Both the position numbers and the translations under genes were made by a program. DNA of 64,000 nucleotides from an uncultured Myxococcales bacterium (GTDB lineage Bacteria > Myxococcota_A > UBA9042). The first letter of the stretch is position 1, and each line of letters begins with the position of its first letter. The notes below the pieces were generated by a model. That model did no database searches. It saw nothing but the letters and a program-made list of their open reading frames with translations, and was not told the DNA's origin. Of the stretch, positions 55,745 through 64,000 are shown piece by piece. Location of the stretch: assembly GCA_903842345.1 (NCBI GenBank), contig CAIMLR010000004.1, positions 248,001 through 312,000 on the forward strand. Direction: 5' to 3'.

Positions 55745-58036
55745 ATGAAGCGTGTGCCTCCGATCGTGATGCTGCCGGTCATCGTCCTGTTGTGCGCCGC
55801 GTCCTGCGCATCCGGCACCAAAACGACGCTGACGGGGCAGGCCGGCCCGGAAGGTTGCGTTTCCACGCGCGCGTTTTTTGAAGAGCAGGTGTGGAACGCC
55901 TTCATGGCGGACAACTGCGCCGGCTGTCACAGCCCGCAAGGCGTTGCGCGCAATACGGATTTGGTGCTGCAGGCCAATACGACGCCCGGCAACATCGACC
56001 ACAACCTGGCGGTGGTGGAGAAGCTGGCGCTGGTGCGCGTCCAGGGCGAGCCGCTGCTGCTGCGCAAAGCCCGTGGCGAACTGGACCACGGCGGCGGCGC
56101 GCGCCTGATGACGGACAGCGACGGGTACAGGGCGCTGATTGCGCTTGTGGACCGCGTGGAGAATCCGGTCGCGTGCACGGATACGCCGGGCGCGAGTCCG
56201 CTGGCCGCGCGCGTGACGCTGCTGGACGCGAAGTCCTCCCTGCGCCGCCTGACCTTGGCGCTGGCCCAGCGGCTGCCGACGGCGGCCGAACTGCAGGCGG
56301 TGACCGACGGCGACGAGGCCGCCCTGCCCGCGCTTGTCGACGCGATGCTGGAAGAAGAGGGCTTCTACCGGCGCATGGCGCTGTTCTGGGACGACAAGCT
56401 GCTGACTGGCCGCTACATGGGCGGCTCAAGCGCCGTGAACCTGCTGGACGGCAAGGATTTTCCCCAGCACAACTGGGTCAACGACGCCAAGATCGAGCCG
56501 GACGACGCGCTGCGCAAGTTGGGCCAGGGCGTCGTCAACACCGCGCTGGCGCACGAACCGCTGACGCTGCTGGGCCACGTGCTGCGCGAACATCGGCCGT
56601 TTTCGGAGCTGCTGACGGCAAACTACATCTTCCAGGATCCGCTGACCGCGCGCGCGTACGGCGTGACGACGGGCTTTCAGAACGCGAGCGATCCGGCGGA
56701 GCTGCGGGAAATCCAGGTGCCGGGCATTCCGCACACGGGCGTGCTGACGACGGCGGTCTTCCTCAACCGCTTCACGACGACGCCGACCAACCGCAATCGC
56801 CACCGGGCGCGGACGGTCTTTGACCTGTTCCTGGCGACGGACATCCTCAAGCTCGGCGACCGGCCGATTGACCCGACGCAGGTGACCGACCATACGCCGA
56901 CGCTGTTCAACGCCGATTGCACGGTTTGCCACACGGTGATGGAGCCGCTCGCCGGCACGTTCCAGAACTGGGACGACAAGGGCCGGTATCGCCCGCCCAA
57001 GGACGGCTGGTATCCGGACATGTGGCCGCCGGGCTTTGGCCAGACGGAGCTGCCCGCCGCGGATCGACCGCATGCGTTGCAGTGGCTGGCGCAGCAGGTG
57101 GTCGCTGATGACCGCTTTGCCATGGGCGCGGTGAACGTGCTGCTGGAAGGCCTGCTGGGGCGCAAGCCGCTGGTGCCGCCGGAGAAGGACGACCCGGCGT
57201 TTGCCGCCAAGAAGCTGGCGTGGGATCTGGAGCAGGCGGAGCTGAACGCGGCGGCGGATGCGATGCGCGGTGCCCAGTTGGAGCTGCGGGCGGCCGTGAA
57301 ACACCTGGCGTTGTCGCCGCTGTTCCGCGTCGGCGGCGTGGCGCAGGACGCGTCAGACGATGAGCGGGCGGCCGTGGCGCTGTTGGGCGGCGATCGCTGG
57401 CTGACGCCGGAGGAGCTGGACACCAAGGTGCACGTGACGATTGGCAACGTGTGGCCGCGATGGGACGGCAAGAGTTGGCTGCTCAACGACTACCGGCTGC
57501 TGTATGGCGGCATCGACGGCGACGACATCATCACGCGCGTGCGGGCGCCCAACGGCGTGATGCTCGCGGTGGTGAAGCGCATGGCCAATGAGATGGCGTG
57601 CAAGTTCGTGACCGCGGATTTTGTCCGCGCCAAGGCGCAGCGCCGGCTGTTTCCGCTTGTGGAGCACTCGTACGCGCCGGAGGATTCCAACGGGTTTGCG
57701 ATCACGGCGGCGGAGACGGCGATCAAGAAGAACATCCAGCATCTGCACGAACTGTTGCTGGGTGAAACGCTGCAGTTGGGCGATGACGAGCTCGAGCGGA
57801 CGTGGCTGCTGTTCGTCGAGACGTGGCGGGAAGGCCAGTTGGCCGTCGCCATGGGCAGCAAGAACGGCGGCGTGGACCCATGGATGAATGGGCAGTGCCA
57901 GGCGCACGAGGACCCGGACACGGGCGCCAAGCTGGACGACCAGCACAAGATTGAGCAGGACCCGAACTACGTGCTGCGGTCCTGGATGGCCGTGGTGAGC
58001 TACTTGATGCAGGACGCCAAGTTCCTGCACCAGTGA
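55745..58036 (+). CDS. DUF1588/DUF1592-like cytochrome lipoprotein with two CxxCH haem sites
   Basis: 763 residues. Lipobox AASC. Two c-type haem motifs are visible: CAGCH (Cys58, Cys61, His62) and CTVCH (Cys392, Cys395, His396). The latter lies in TVCHTVMEPLAGTFQNWDDKGRYR, the DUF1588-type block. RRLTLALAQRLPTAAEL and LLTANYIFQDPLTA are the DUF1592-type parts. Such proteins pair with DUF1501 proteins, as here (12 bases downstream). Known from Planctomycetes and Myxococcota; their reaction is not firmly known. The in-frame upstream extension is dropped because the signal peptide begins at ATG 55745. Confidence 0.85.
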   Translation: MKRVPPIVMLPVIVLLCAASCASGTKTTLTGQAGPEGCVSTRAFFEEQVWNAFMADNCAGCHSPQGVARNTDLVLQANTTPGNIDHNLAVVEKLALVRVQGEPLLLRKARGELDHGGGARLMTDSDGYRALIALVDRVENPVACTDTPGASPLAARVTLLDAKSSLRRLTLALAQRLPTAAELQAVTDGDEAALPALVDAMLEEEGFYRRMALFWDDKLLTGRYMGGSSAVNLLDGKDFPQHNWVNDAKIEPDDALRKLGQGVVNTALAHEPLTLLGHVLREHRPFSELLTANYIFQDPLTARAYGVTTGFQNASDPAELREIQVPGIPHTGVLTTAVFLNRFTTTPTNRNRHRARTVFDLFLATDILKLGDRPIDPTQVTDHTPTLFNADCTVCHTVMEPLAGTFQNWDDKGRYRPPKDGWYPDMWPPGFGQTELPAADRPHALQWLAQQVVADDRFAMGAVNVLLEGLLGRKPLVPPEKDDPAFAAKKLAWDLEQAELNAAADAMRGAQLELRAAVKHLALSPLFRVGGVAQDASDDERAAVALLGGDRWLTPEELDTKVHVTIGNVWPRWDGKSWLLNDYRLLYGGIDGDDIITRVRAPNGVMLAVVKRMANEMACKFVTADFVRAKAQRRLFPLVEHSYAPEDSNGFAITAAETAIKKNIQHLHELLLGETLQLGDDELERTWLLFVETWREGQLAVAMGSKNGGVDPWMNGQCQAHEDPDTGAKLDDQHKIEQDPNYVLRSWMAVVSYLMQDAKFLHQ

Positions 58037-58048
58037 CCGGAGGCTGAG

Positions 58049-59305
58049 ATGAATCGGCGCGATTTCTTGCATCTGGCTGGACTGGCGGGGCTGACGCTCG
58101 CGGTGCCCTCCGTGGCGCGACGGAGCTGGGCTGGCAGTCCGGACATTGACACGACGCGGCTGTGGGTCTTTGTGCACGCGGGCGGCGGCTGGGATCCGAC
58201 GCTGCTGTGCGATCCGAAGGGCGGCGCGGCGACGGATCCGGCGGCGGTGGATCACTACGACCCGGCGACGATCGCGGCGTATGGCAACCTGCGTTGCGCG
58301 CCGTTGCCCAAGGTCCAGGCGTTCTTTGCCGCGCACGGCGACAAGGTGCTTGTCCTGAACGGCGTCGACTGCCAGACCAACAGCCACGATGCGGGGACGC
58401 GGTTTACGTGGTCCGGGCATCTCTCAGAAGGCTGGCCGTGTATGGCGGCGCTGGTGGCGGCGCAGACGGCGCCGAACCGCGCCTTGGCGTTTGTGAGCTA
58501 CGGTGGCTACGACAACACCGCGGGCGTGGCACCGCTGACGCGCCTCGGTTCGCCGGACACATTCGCGCGACTGGCGCATCCGGAGCTGCTGGATCCAACC
58601 CAGCCGGCGCGCTACCACACCGCGGCCACTTCAGCGCGGATTGAGGCAGCGGCTCAGGCGCGCCTGCAGGCGATGAACGACCGGCCGATGTCCCCGCGCG
58701 CGCATGCCAACGCATCCGCGCTCTACGCGCTGCGGACGGGCGAAAACGACTTGGGCAAGCTTGTCGCCGCGCTGCCGCCCAAGCTGGACGCGGATCCGCT
58801 GAAGCAGCAGGCGCAGTTGATCGTCGCCGGATTTCAGTCCGGCTTGGCGGTTTCAGCCAACATGACGCGCGGCGGCTTTGACACCCACGGCGACCACGAT
58901 GCCAACCACATCCCGGCGATGGAGAACCTGATGGACGCCGTCGGCTTCCTCTGGGACACCGCCGTCGCGGCGGGTATCGCCGATCGCCTGACCGTCGTTG
59001 TCGGCTCCGATTTTGGCCGGACGCCGCAGTACAACGCGGGCAAGGGCAAGGACCACTGGAGCGTAACCTCCGTGCTCGCGATGGGCGCGGGCGTGACCGG
59101 CAATCGCGTGGTGGGCGCGACGACGGCGGACGTCAAGGCGCTGACGGTCAACCCGCAGTCGCTGGCGCTGGACCCGGGCGGGATTCGCCTGACGCCCGGC
59201 TCGATTCACCGCTCGCTGCGGCAACTCGCCGGGCTGGAAGGAACGCCGTGGGCGGCGAAGTTCCCGATTACCGACCCGCTGCTGCCGCTCCTGACCGGCG
59301 CGTAG
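58049..59305 (+). CDS. DUF1501 protein with Tat signal
   Basis: 418 residues. MNRRDFLHLAG is a twin-arginine signal (RRxFL). The mature protein shows the DUF1501 features: HAGGGWDPTLLCDP near the start, SNMTRGGFDTHGDHDAN-like segment (FDTHGDHD) and VVGSDFGRTP-x-YNAGKGKDHW at the end. This is an alkaline-phosphatase-like fold; Asp/His residues for metals can be seen but the substrate is not known. GGAGG precedes the ATG, 12 bases after the cytochrome gene. The Tat route suggests folding with a cofactor in the cytosol. Confidence 0.9.
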   Translation: MNRRDFLHLAGLAGLTLAVPSVARRSWAGSPDIDTTRLWVFVHAGGGWDPTLLCDPKGGAATDPAAVDHYDPATIAAYGNLRCAPLPKVQAFFAAHGDKVLVLNGVDCQTNSHDAGTRFTWSGHLSEGWPCMAALVAAQTAPNRALAFVSYGGYDNTAGVAPLTRLGSPDTFARLAHPELLDPTQPARYHTAATSARIEAAAQARLQAMNDRPMSPRAHANASALYALRTGENDLGKLVAALPPKLDADPLKQQAQLIVAGFQSGLAVSANMTRGGFDTHGDHDANHIPAMENLMDAVGFLWDTAVAAGIADRLTVVVGSDFGRTPQYNAGKGKDHWSVTSVLAMGAGVTGNRVVGATTADVKALTVNPQSLALDPGGIRLTPGSIHRSLRQLAGLEGTPWAAKFPITDPLLPLLTGA

Positions 59306-59323
59306 CGGCCCCGTACCGGGCGG

Positions 59324-59365
59324 CAAAAATGCCTCAGGCCGCCGCGTTCTTGTGCGCGACGGCCT
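59324..59365 (-). terminator. Intrinsic terminator of small membrane protein gene, copy 2
   Basis: On the minus strand, CAGGCCG...CGGCCTG stem, then AGGCATTTTTGCC (T-run 59328-59324). Parallel in sequence to copy 1 (GGCCTGAAGCGTTTTTGCC). Confidence 0.8.
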
Positions 59366-59386
59366 GGGCTCCGGCACCGTGTGCGT

Positions 59387-59656
59387 TTACTGATTGACCT
59401 TGCGCTGGTGGTTCGCGGTGGACGCGCTCATCCCCTGCTTGAGCGCGGTGACGATGCGACCCGGCGCCGGATTGCCCGAGAGGGCGAAATCGGCCGCCGC
59501 CTGCGCGGGCAGGAGCACGAGCGCCGGCTCGTGGTTGGCGAGGGTCTTTTCCAGGAGCATCAGCAACCCGACGAAGGCCAAGCCCGCGAAGACGACGAGG
59601 CCCGGTGCGAAGAAGAGGATGCTGAGAAGGAGTTGGCTGGTGAAGTTGGTATCCAT
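59387..59656 (-). CDS. Small single-span membrane protein, copy 2
   Basis: 89 residues, same length as copy 1. MDTNFTSQLLLSILFFAPG begins the hydrophobic helix, ending LMLLEKT. The soluble tail is divergent (LANHEPALVLLPAQAAADF, then NPAPGRIVTALKQG, matching NPQPGAIVAALKES of copy 1). GGAGG precedes ATG 59656. Both copies are downstream of, and convergent to, secreted-protein genes. Function unknown. Confidence 0.75.
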   Translation of the reverse strand: MDTNFTSQLLLSILFFAPGLVVFAGLAFVGLLMLLEKTLANHEPALVLLPAQAAADFALSGNPAPGRIVTALKQGMSASTANHQRKVNQ

Positions 59657-59661
59657 GACGG

Positions 59662-59742
59662 GCCTCCGGTTGTTTCTGCCGCTTGGGTGCGCCGCCTGTT
59701 TGCGGCGGCTTCCAGCGGACTTCCTGATACACAAGGTACGCG
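59662..59742 (-). promoter_or_regulatory. Conserved leader/promoter of small membrane gene, copy 2
   Basis: 81 bases matching 55457-55538, including minus-strand TACCTTGTGTATCAGGAAG and GGAGG. The strong match outside the coding region implies recent duplication or shared control. Confidence 0.65.
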
Positions 59743-59929
59743 CCTGCCCTCCGCCGCAACATCGCGTGAAACGGCCAATCTGCACGGGCGTCGGCACCAA
59801 TTTGCCGTGGAGGCGCCACGCCAGTGCGCATGGCCCGTTCGCGCCATGCCAGGGTGTGCTTGACCGATCCAGTGGCCCGGCGCAGAGTCGCGGCGTACGC
59901 GGCGGCGACCGCAGAAACAGGGGCAAATC

Positions 59930-60751
59930 GTGACGACATTGGCGGGCAAGACGATCTTTATCTCCGGCGCAAGCCGCGGTATCGGCAAGGAAATCGCACT
60001 GCGCGCGGCACGCGACGGCGCCAATATCGTGATTGCCGCCAAGACGGCGGAGCCCAATCCGCGGCTGCCCGGCACCATCTACACCGCGGCCGCAGAGATT
60101 GAAGCGGCCGGTGGCCATGCCCTGCCGCTGATGGTGGATATTCGCGACGACGAGGCCGTCCAGTCCGCCGTGGCACAAGCCGTCGCGCGCTTTGGCGGGA
60201 TCGACATCCTCATCAACAACGCCAGCGCCATCGCGATGACCGGCACGCTCGATACGCCGATGAAGCGGTACGACCTGATGATGGACATCAACGTCCGCGG
60301 CACCTTTCTCTGTTCGCAGACCTGCCTGCCGCACCTGCAGCGCGCCGCCAACCCGCACATCCTGGTGCTGTCACCGCCGCTGAACATGGCGCCCAAGTGG
60401 TTTGCCGAGCATCCAGCCTACACGGTCTCCAAATACAGCATGAGCATGTTGGCGATGGGGATGGCGGAAGAATTCCGCACGGCTGGCGTGGCGGTCAATG
60501 CGCTGTGGCCGCGCACGCTGATTGCGACCGCCGCGCTGCAGGTGGCCAACGCCGGCTTGGGCGAATGGGGGCGCACGCCGCAGATCATGGCAGACGCCGC
60601 GTACGCGATCCTGACGCGACCGTCGCGCACGACGACGGGGCAGTTCTTCATCGACGAAGACGTGTTGCGCGCCGACGGTGTGACCGACTTTGACCGGTAT
60701 CTGGTGACGCCGGGACGCGAGCCGATTATTGACCTGTTCGTGGACGGTTGA
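59930..60751 (+). CDS. Short-chain dehydrogenase/reductase (HSDL2-like)
   Basis: 273 residues of the classical SDR fold. SGASRGIGKEIALRAARDGAN is the cofactor loop, INNASAI the NNAG-type motif, VLSPPLNM supplies the catalytic Ser and YTVSKYS the Tyr/Lys. The long insert IAAKTAEPNPRLPGTIYTAAAEIEAAGG and FIDEDVLRADGVTDFDRY are features of hydroxysteroid-dehydrogenase-like-2 proteins, which act on fatty or lipid-like substrates. GTG start at 59930 with AGGGG upstream. It overlaps the 3' end of the oleD gene by 26 bases in the opposite direction. Lipid substrate is inferred from family and neighbourhood. Confidence 0.88.
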   Translation: MTTLAGKTIFISGASRGIGKEIALRAARDGANIVIAAKTAEPNPRLPGTIYTAAAEIEAAGGHALPLMVDIRDDEAVQSAVAQAVARFGGIDILINNASAIAMTGTLDTPMKRYDLMMDINVRGTFLCSQTCLPHLQRAANPHILVLSPPLNMAPKWFAEHPAYTVSKYSMSMLAMGMAEEFRTAGVAVNALWPRTLIATAALQVANAGLGEWGRTPQIMADAAYAILTRPSRTTTGQFFIDEDVLRADGVTDFDRYLVTPGREPIIDLFVDG

Positions 60752-61724
60752 GCGACTCCGCCAGGAGCGCCAGGCCTTCCTGAACCGTCACCTGCGGCGC
60801 GTAGCCCAGATCCCGCCGCGCGGCATCGATGTTGTACCAGTGCGCCGTGGCCAGTTGCCGCGCCAGAAAGCGCGTCATCATCGGCTCCTCCTCGCGGCGC
60901 AGCAGCGTCCACACCAGTTCCAGCACCGCGCCAGCCAGCCACGCCACGCCCGGGGCAATGGAGCGGTCGCACGGCGGCAGCCCCGCCGCCGCGAGCATGC
61001 CGTTGATAAGCTGCTTTTGCGGCATCGGCTCGCCTTGGGTGATGAAGTAGGCCTTGCCCGCGCACGCGGCGCTCGGTTCCACGCGATCCAGCGCGTTCAG
61101 GTGCGCCGCCGCCGCGTTGTCGATGTAGACTGAGTCGATCCATTTCTCGCCGCCGCCGACCAGCCGCAGCCGCCCCGCGCGCGCCCGCGCCAGCACCCGC
61201 GCCGTGAGCTGCGTGTCGCCCGGCCCCCAGATGAGGTGCGGCCGCAGCGCGACGGTCGCCAGCTGTCCGCCATTGGCCGCGAGCACGTGCGCCTCCGCCA
61301 ACGCCTTGGTCTGCGGATACGGCGCGGAGAAGTGGGTCGCAACCGGCGCGCTCTCGTCGATGTTCGCCACGTCCCCGCCCGCGTGGACCACGGACGGCGT
61401 CGACGTGTACACGAGCTTGCCGATGCCCAACGTCCGGCACGCGGCGATGACGTTGTCGGTCGCCTGGACGTTGGCGCTGTGGAAGCTCGCCGCCGATCCC
61501 CAGACGCCGGCCTTGGCCGCGACGTGAATGACCGCGTCGGCGCCCCGCAACGCCTCCAGGCACGCGCGGGCGTCGCTCAGGTCCGCGCGCACGACGTCCA
61601 CACCCAGCGCGCGCAAGTCCGGCACATCGCTGCGCTGCACGCTCCGCACGGATTCCCCCCGCGCCAGCAATTGCCGGACGATGGCGCCGCCCAGGAAACC
61701 ACCGCCACCGGTCACCGCGATCAT
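60726..61724 (-). CDS. oleD: 2-alkyl-3-oxoalkanoate reductase OleD
   Basis: 332 residues, extended SDR. VTGGGGFLGGAIVRQLL is the cofactor loop; VYTSTPSVVHAGGDVANIDES supplies the catalytic Ser; PYPQTKALAE has the Tyr and Lys. The STPSVVH...IDESxP and PHLIWGPGDT stretches match OleD/3-beta-HSD-like proteins. OleD reduces the beta-keto acid made by OleA to a beta-hydroxy acid in long-chain olefin synthesis. ATG 61724 overlaps the oleC stop by four bases, so the two are coupled. Confidence 0.9.
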   Translation of the reverse strand: MIAVTGGGGFLGGAIVRQLLARGESVRSVQRSDVPDLRALGVDVVRADLSDARACLEALRGADAVIHVAAKAGVWGSAASFHSANVQATDNVIAACRTLGIGKLVYTSTPSVVHAGGDVANIDESAPVATHFSAPYPQTKALAEAHVLAANGGQLATVALRPHLIWGPGDTQLTARVLARARAGRLRLVGGGEKWIDSVYIDNAAAAHLNALDRVEPSAACAGKAYFITQGEPMPQKQLINGMLAAAGLPPCDRSIAPGVAWLAGAVLELVWTLLRREEEPMMTRFLARQLATAHWYNIDAARRDLGYAPQVTVQEGLALLAESLNRPRTGQ

Positions 61725-63382
61725 GGCCGCTCCTGCGTTGTCCGTTCCTGCGCCCACACCGCCAGCACTTCGCGGCCGATCTTGGCGTTGTGGCGAATAT
61801 CGACCGGGAACGCCGGATACGTCAGGAACCGCACAATCCCACGCGTCGCCGGGAACTGCTGCGCCAGCGCCGCCAGCTCGGCAAAAAGTGGGGCGTCCGC
61901 CAGCGCATGCCCCGGCTCGCGCTCCACGCACACAAGCGGCTGCACCACGCCCTCGACCGTCACCGGCACCAGCGCCGTCCGCCGCACCGCCGGATGGGTA
62001 TTCAGCACTTCCTCGACCGGCGCCGTGTGCAGCACACGATCCGCCATCTGCACGCGGTGCGATTTCCGGCCGCAATACCACAGCCGCCCCTGGGCATCGA
62101 GGTAGCCCGTGTCGCCCATCCGGTGCCACAGCCGATCGCCCGCGGAAATCTTCGCCAGCGCGTTGGCTTGCGGTCGGCCAAAATACGCCTGCGTCGTCGT
62201 TGGTCCCAGCACGCAGATCTCGCCGATTTCGCCCACCGCCAGTTCCGTCACATCCCGCCAATCCGCAAGCGCGCCATCGTCCACGGCGATAATCCGCACA
62301 TCATTGGGCGCCACCACGTGGCCCACGCAGACGCCCGCCCCCTGCTCGGTCGCCGCGCGCGTCTCCTCCAGCACTTCCCGACTGCCGACGTTGCTGACCG
62401 GCATGCACTCCGTCGCGCCATACGGCGTGAACACTTGCGCGTCCGGCGGCAGCAGCAACTGCATCCGCTCCAGGGTCTGCACCGACGCCGGCGCACCCGC
62501 GCTGATCACACGCCGCACCGTCGGCCACTTCGCGCCCGTTTGCTCGGCGTGGCGGCTCACGGTCGCCAGCAGCGCCGGCGAGCCAAAGACGTTGGTGACC
62601 TGAAACTGCTGGATGAGCGCGAGCAGCTCCAGCGGATCGACGTTCGCCGGCCGGGTGAAATCCATCTGCGGGAGAATCGTGGTCATGCCCAGCGCCGGAT
62701 CAAAAAGCGCAAAAGGCGGAAAAGTCGGAAGGTCGATTTCCCCCGGCACGATGCCGTACGTCGCGCGAATCAACTCCACCTGCGCGATGAAGTGGCGGTG
62801 CTGGTATTCCACGCCCTTGGCCACGCCCGTGCTGCCGCTTGTGAACAGCACCGCCGCGAGATCCTCGCCCCGCGTAGCGGCCATGACCGCATCGCCGTGG
62901 GCGCCCAACCGCAGCGCTTCCTCCAACGTTGCGCCGCCCCACAGCCAGCGCCGGCCAACGGTCACGAGGTGCCGCACGGTCGGCTTGCCCCAGCCCAGCA
63001 GAACCCGCGCGACGTGCGCCATCGGAATGCCGATGAAACCGTGCGGCGCCACCTCTGCCAGGCATTGCTTGAGCTGTTTGCGGCCCAGGCCCGGATCGAT
63101 GAGCACCGGCACCAACCCCGCCTTCCACAGCGCGAACATCACGCTGAAGAAATCCAGGCTCGGCTTGACCAGCACGACGATCCGCTCCCCGCGCTGCATC
63201 CCCAATTTCAACAGTCCGCGGGCGATCTGGTCGGTGCGCGCGTCCAACTCGGCAAAAGTCAGCGTCGCAAAGATGCGCTGGCCGGCAGCGTCGCGACCGA
63301 TCGTCTCGACAATCGCTGGCTGCGTCGGCCGCTCGGCCGCCATGTGCGGCAGGAATGCGGCGATATTTGCCCGATCGGCCAT
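61721..63382 (-). CDS. oleC: Beta-lactone synthetase / AMP-dependent ligase OleC
   Basis: 553 residues of the ANL superfamily. P-loop LFTSGSTGVAKGVEYQHRHF, VTNVFGSPALLATV, FTPYGATECMPV and MGDTGYLDAQGRLWYCGRKSHR are the adenylation motifs, and AKIGREVL holds the late Lys. In the olefin pathway OleC turns the beta-hydroxy acid into a beta-lactone with ATP. The size and the gene order with a dehalogenase-like hydrolase and OleD support OleC over a generic fatty-acyl-CoA ligase. Follows oleB by six bases. Confidence 0.92.
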   Translation of the reverse strand: MADRANIAAFLPHMAAERPTQPAIVETIGRDAAGQRIFATLTFAELDARTDQIARGLLKLGMQRGERIVVLVKPSLDFFSVMFALWKAGLVPVLIDPGLGRKQLKQCLAEVAPHGFIGIPMAHVARVLLGWGKPTVRHLVTVGRRWLWGGATLEEALRLGAHGDAVMAATRGEDLAAVLFTSGSTGVAKGVEYQHRHFIAQVELIRATYGIVPGEIDLPTFPPFALFDPALGMTTILPQMDFTRPANVDPLELLALIQQFQVTNVFGSPALLATVSRHAEQTGAKWPTVRRVISAGAPASVQTLERMQLLLPPDAQVFTPYGATECMPVSNVGSREVLEETRAATEQGAGVCVGHVVAPNDVRIIAVDDGALADWRDVTELAVGEIGEICVLGPTTTQAYFGRPQANALAKISAGDRLWHRMGDTGYLDAQGRLWYCGRKSHRVQMADRVLHTAPVEEVLNTHPAVRRTALVPVTVEGVVQPLVCVEREPGHALADAPLFAELAALAQQFPATRGIVRFLTYPAFPVDIRHNAKIGREVLAVWAQERTTQERP

Positions 63383-63388
63383 GGTCGC

Positions 63389-64000
63389 CTAGACGTCGCG
63401 AATAAATGCGGCGATGCGCGGCACCAATTCAGCGGCGGCATCTTCCAGCACGTAGTGGCCAGCATTCTCAAAATACAGCACTTCCGCCTGGGGAAAATGC
63501 TTCTGCCAGACGCGGAGGAACGCGTCGTCAAAAACAAAATCGCGGCCTGCCCAGCCGATCAGCATCGGCAGATGTGCCAACTTGTGCAGCTGCGCCTCCG
63601 TGTCCTTGACGATGTCAAAGCCCGGCGCGCCCGGCTGCAGCGGAATATCCTGCACGAAACGCAGCGTCGCGATGCGGTTGGCCCACGAGTCATACGGCGC
63701 GGTGTAGGCGCGGCGCACGTCCGCCGGCATTTGATTGTGGGTCATCGCCATGCGCGTCGCCGCCAACGAGAACGCATTCCCGCCGCGCACGAGCAGCGCG
63801 CCCAGCGGCGTGCGCGTCAACGCCAGCGGCCAAGGGAATTTCTTGTCTTCCGGCAGCGGAAACGCGCCCGTGTTCAGCACCACCAGCTTGGCGACCTGCT
63901 CTGGATGCTGCACCGCCCACGCGAAGCCGATCATCCCGCCCCAGTCGTGCACCACGAGCGTCAGCGGCTCGTTGAGACGCAGGGAATCGATGAACCGCGT
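63389..64000 (-). CDS. oleB: Beta-lactone decarboxylase OleB (haloalkane-dehalogenase-like), C-terminal part
   Basis: Only the C-terminal 203 residues are in the window; the start lies beyond 64000. The nucleophile is Asp in VVHDWGGMIGFAWA, as in haloalkane dehalogenases, and GRDFVFDD plus AGHYVLEDAA carry the late acid and catalytic His. In the ole pathway OleB decarboxylates the beta-lactone to the cis-olefin. The stop precedes oleC by six bases, the common B-C-D order. oleA (thiolase-like first enzyme) is expected near but is not in view. Confidence 0.88.
   Translation of the reverse strand, partial: TRFIDSLRLNEPLTLVVHDWGGMIGFAWAVQHPEQVAKLVVLNTGAFPLPEDKKFPWPLALTRTPLGALLVRGGNAFSLAATRMAMTHNQMPADVRRAYTAPYDSWANRIATLRFVQDIPLQPGAPGFDIVKDTEAQLHKLAHLPMLIGWAGRDFVFDDAFLRVWQKHFPQAEVLYFENAGHYVLEDAAAELVPRIAAFIRDV

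Overview
The window is GC-rich and almost fully coding. It contains about 50 genes, of which the first and last are cut by the window edges. About a dozen predicted proteins have lipoprotein signal peptides. Several are Cys-rich with CDDGD-type repeats, and one carries a MopE-like EVCNG...DDDCNG metal-binding motif. Together with gyrB, an ole (olefin) cluster, a cyanophycin locus and DUF1501/cytochrome export proteins, this suggests a Myxococcota-like or related deltaproteobacterial genome. That assignment is inferred from gene content. No plasmid, phage, IS, CRISPR, rRNA or tRNA signal was seen.

Layout. 1-5 kb: a sedolisin-type protease lipoprotein (partial), a 590-bp non-coding stretch with an orphan promoter and 12-bp repeats, and a giant Cys-rich lipoprotein. 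5-15.7 kb: an MNT/HEPN pair, exonuclease III, two metallohydrolases, a SirB1-like protein, a LysR-hydrolase pair, an MFS exporter, a thioesterase, a lipoprotein and an orphan D12-class DNA methylase. 15.7-22.8 kb: a hydrolase-amidotransferase pair facing a three-gene operon with 4-nt overlaps (cyanophycin synthetase, a second synthetase-like protein lacking the ATP-grasp domain, and a protein of unknown family). 23-30.4 kb: a large lipoprotein with Ig-like and possible TULIP/BPI-like parts, a lipoprotein that is a full vertebrate-type protein-arginine deiminase, and two secreted proteins. 30.4-39.3 kb: SDR enzymes, an acyltransferase, gyrB and Cys-rich lipoproteins. 39.4-50.8 kb: a surface-polysaccharide region (two DegT aminotransferases, a GDP-fucose-synthase-like enzyme, gmd, a Wzx-like flippase, GT2, GNAT) with a thiolase and a thiamine-dependent dehydrogenase E1 pair. 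50.8-59.7 kb: a membrane protein, secreted phosphodiesterase-like lipoproteins, a START-like protein, and a di-heme-type cytochrome/DUF1501 pair bracketed by two paralogous small-membrane-protein units that share leader, gene and terminator. 59.9-64 kb: an SDR and the oleB-oleC-oleD part of a long-chain olefin pathway; oleA is not in view.

Promoters found by eye follow a housekeeping pattern: TTGNNN, a 16-18-bp spacer, then TAxxxT (TATCxT, TAGGxT, TACACT) or a looser xAxxxT. Many operons are tight (1-nt or 4-nt start/stop overlaps), and several convergent gene pairs overlap at their 3' ends. The best candidates for something undescribed are the CphA / ATP-grasp-less CphA / unknown-protein operon, the arginine-deiminase lipoprotein locus, and the duplicated small-membrane-protein units.
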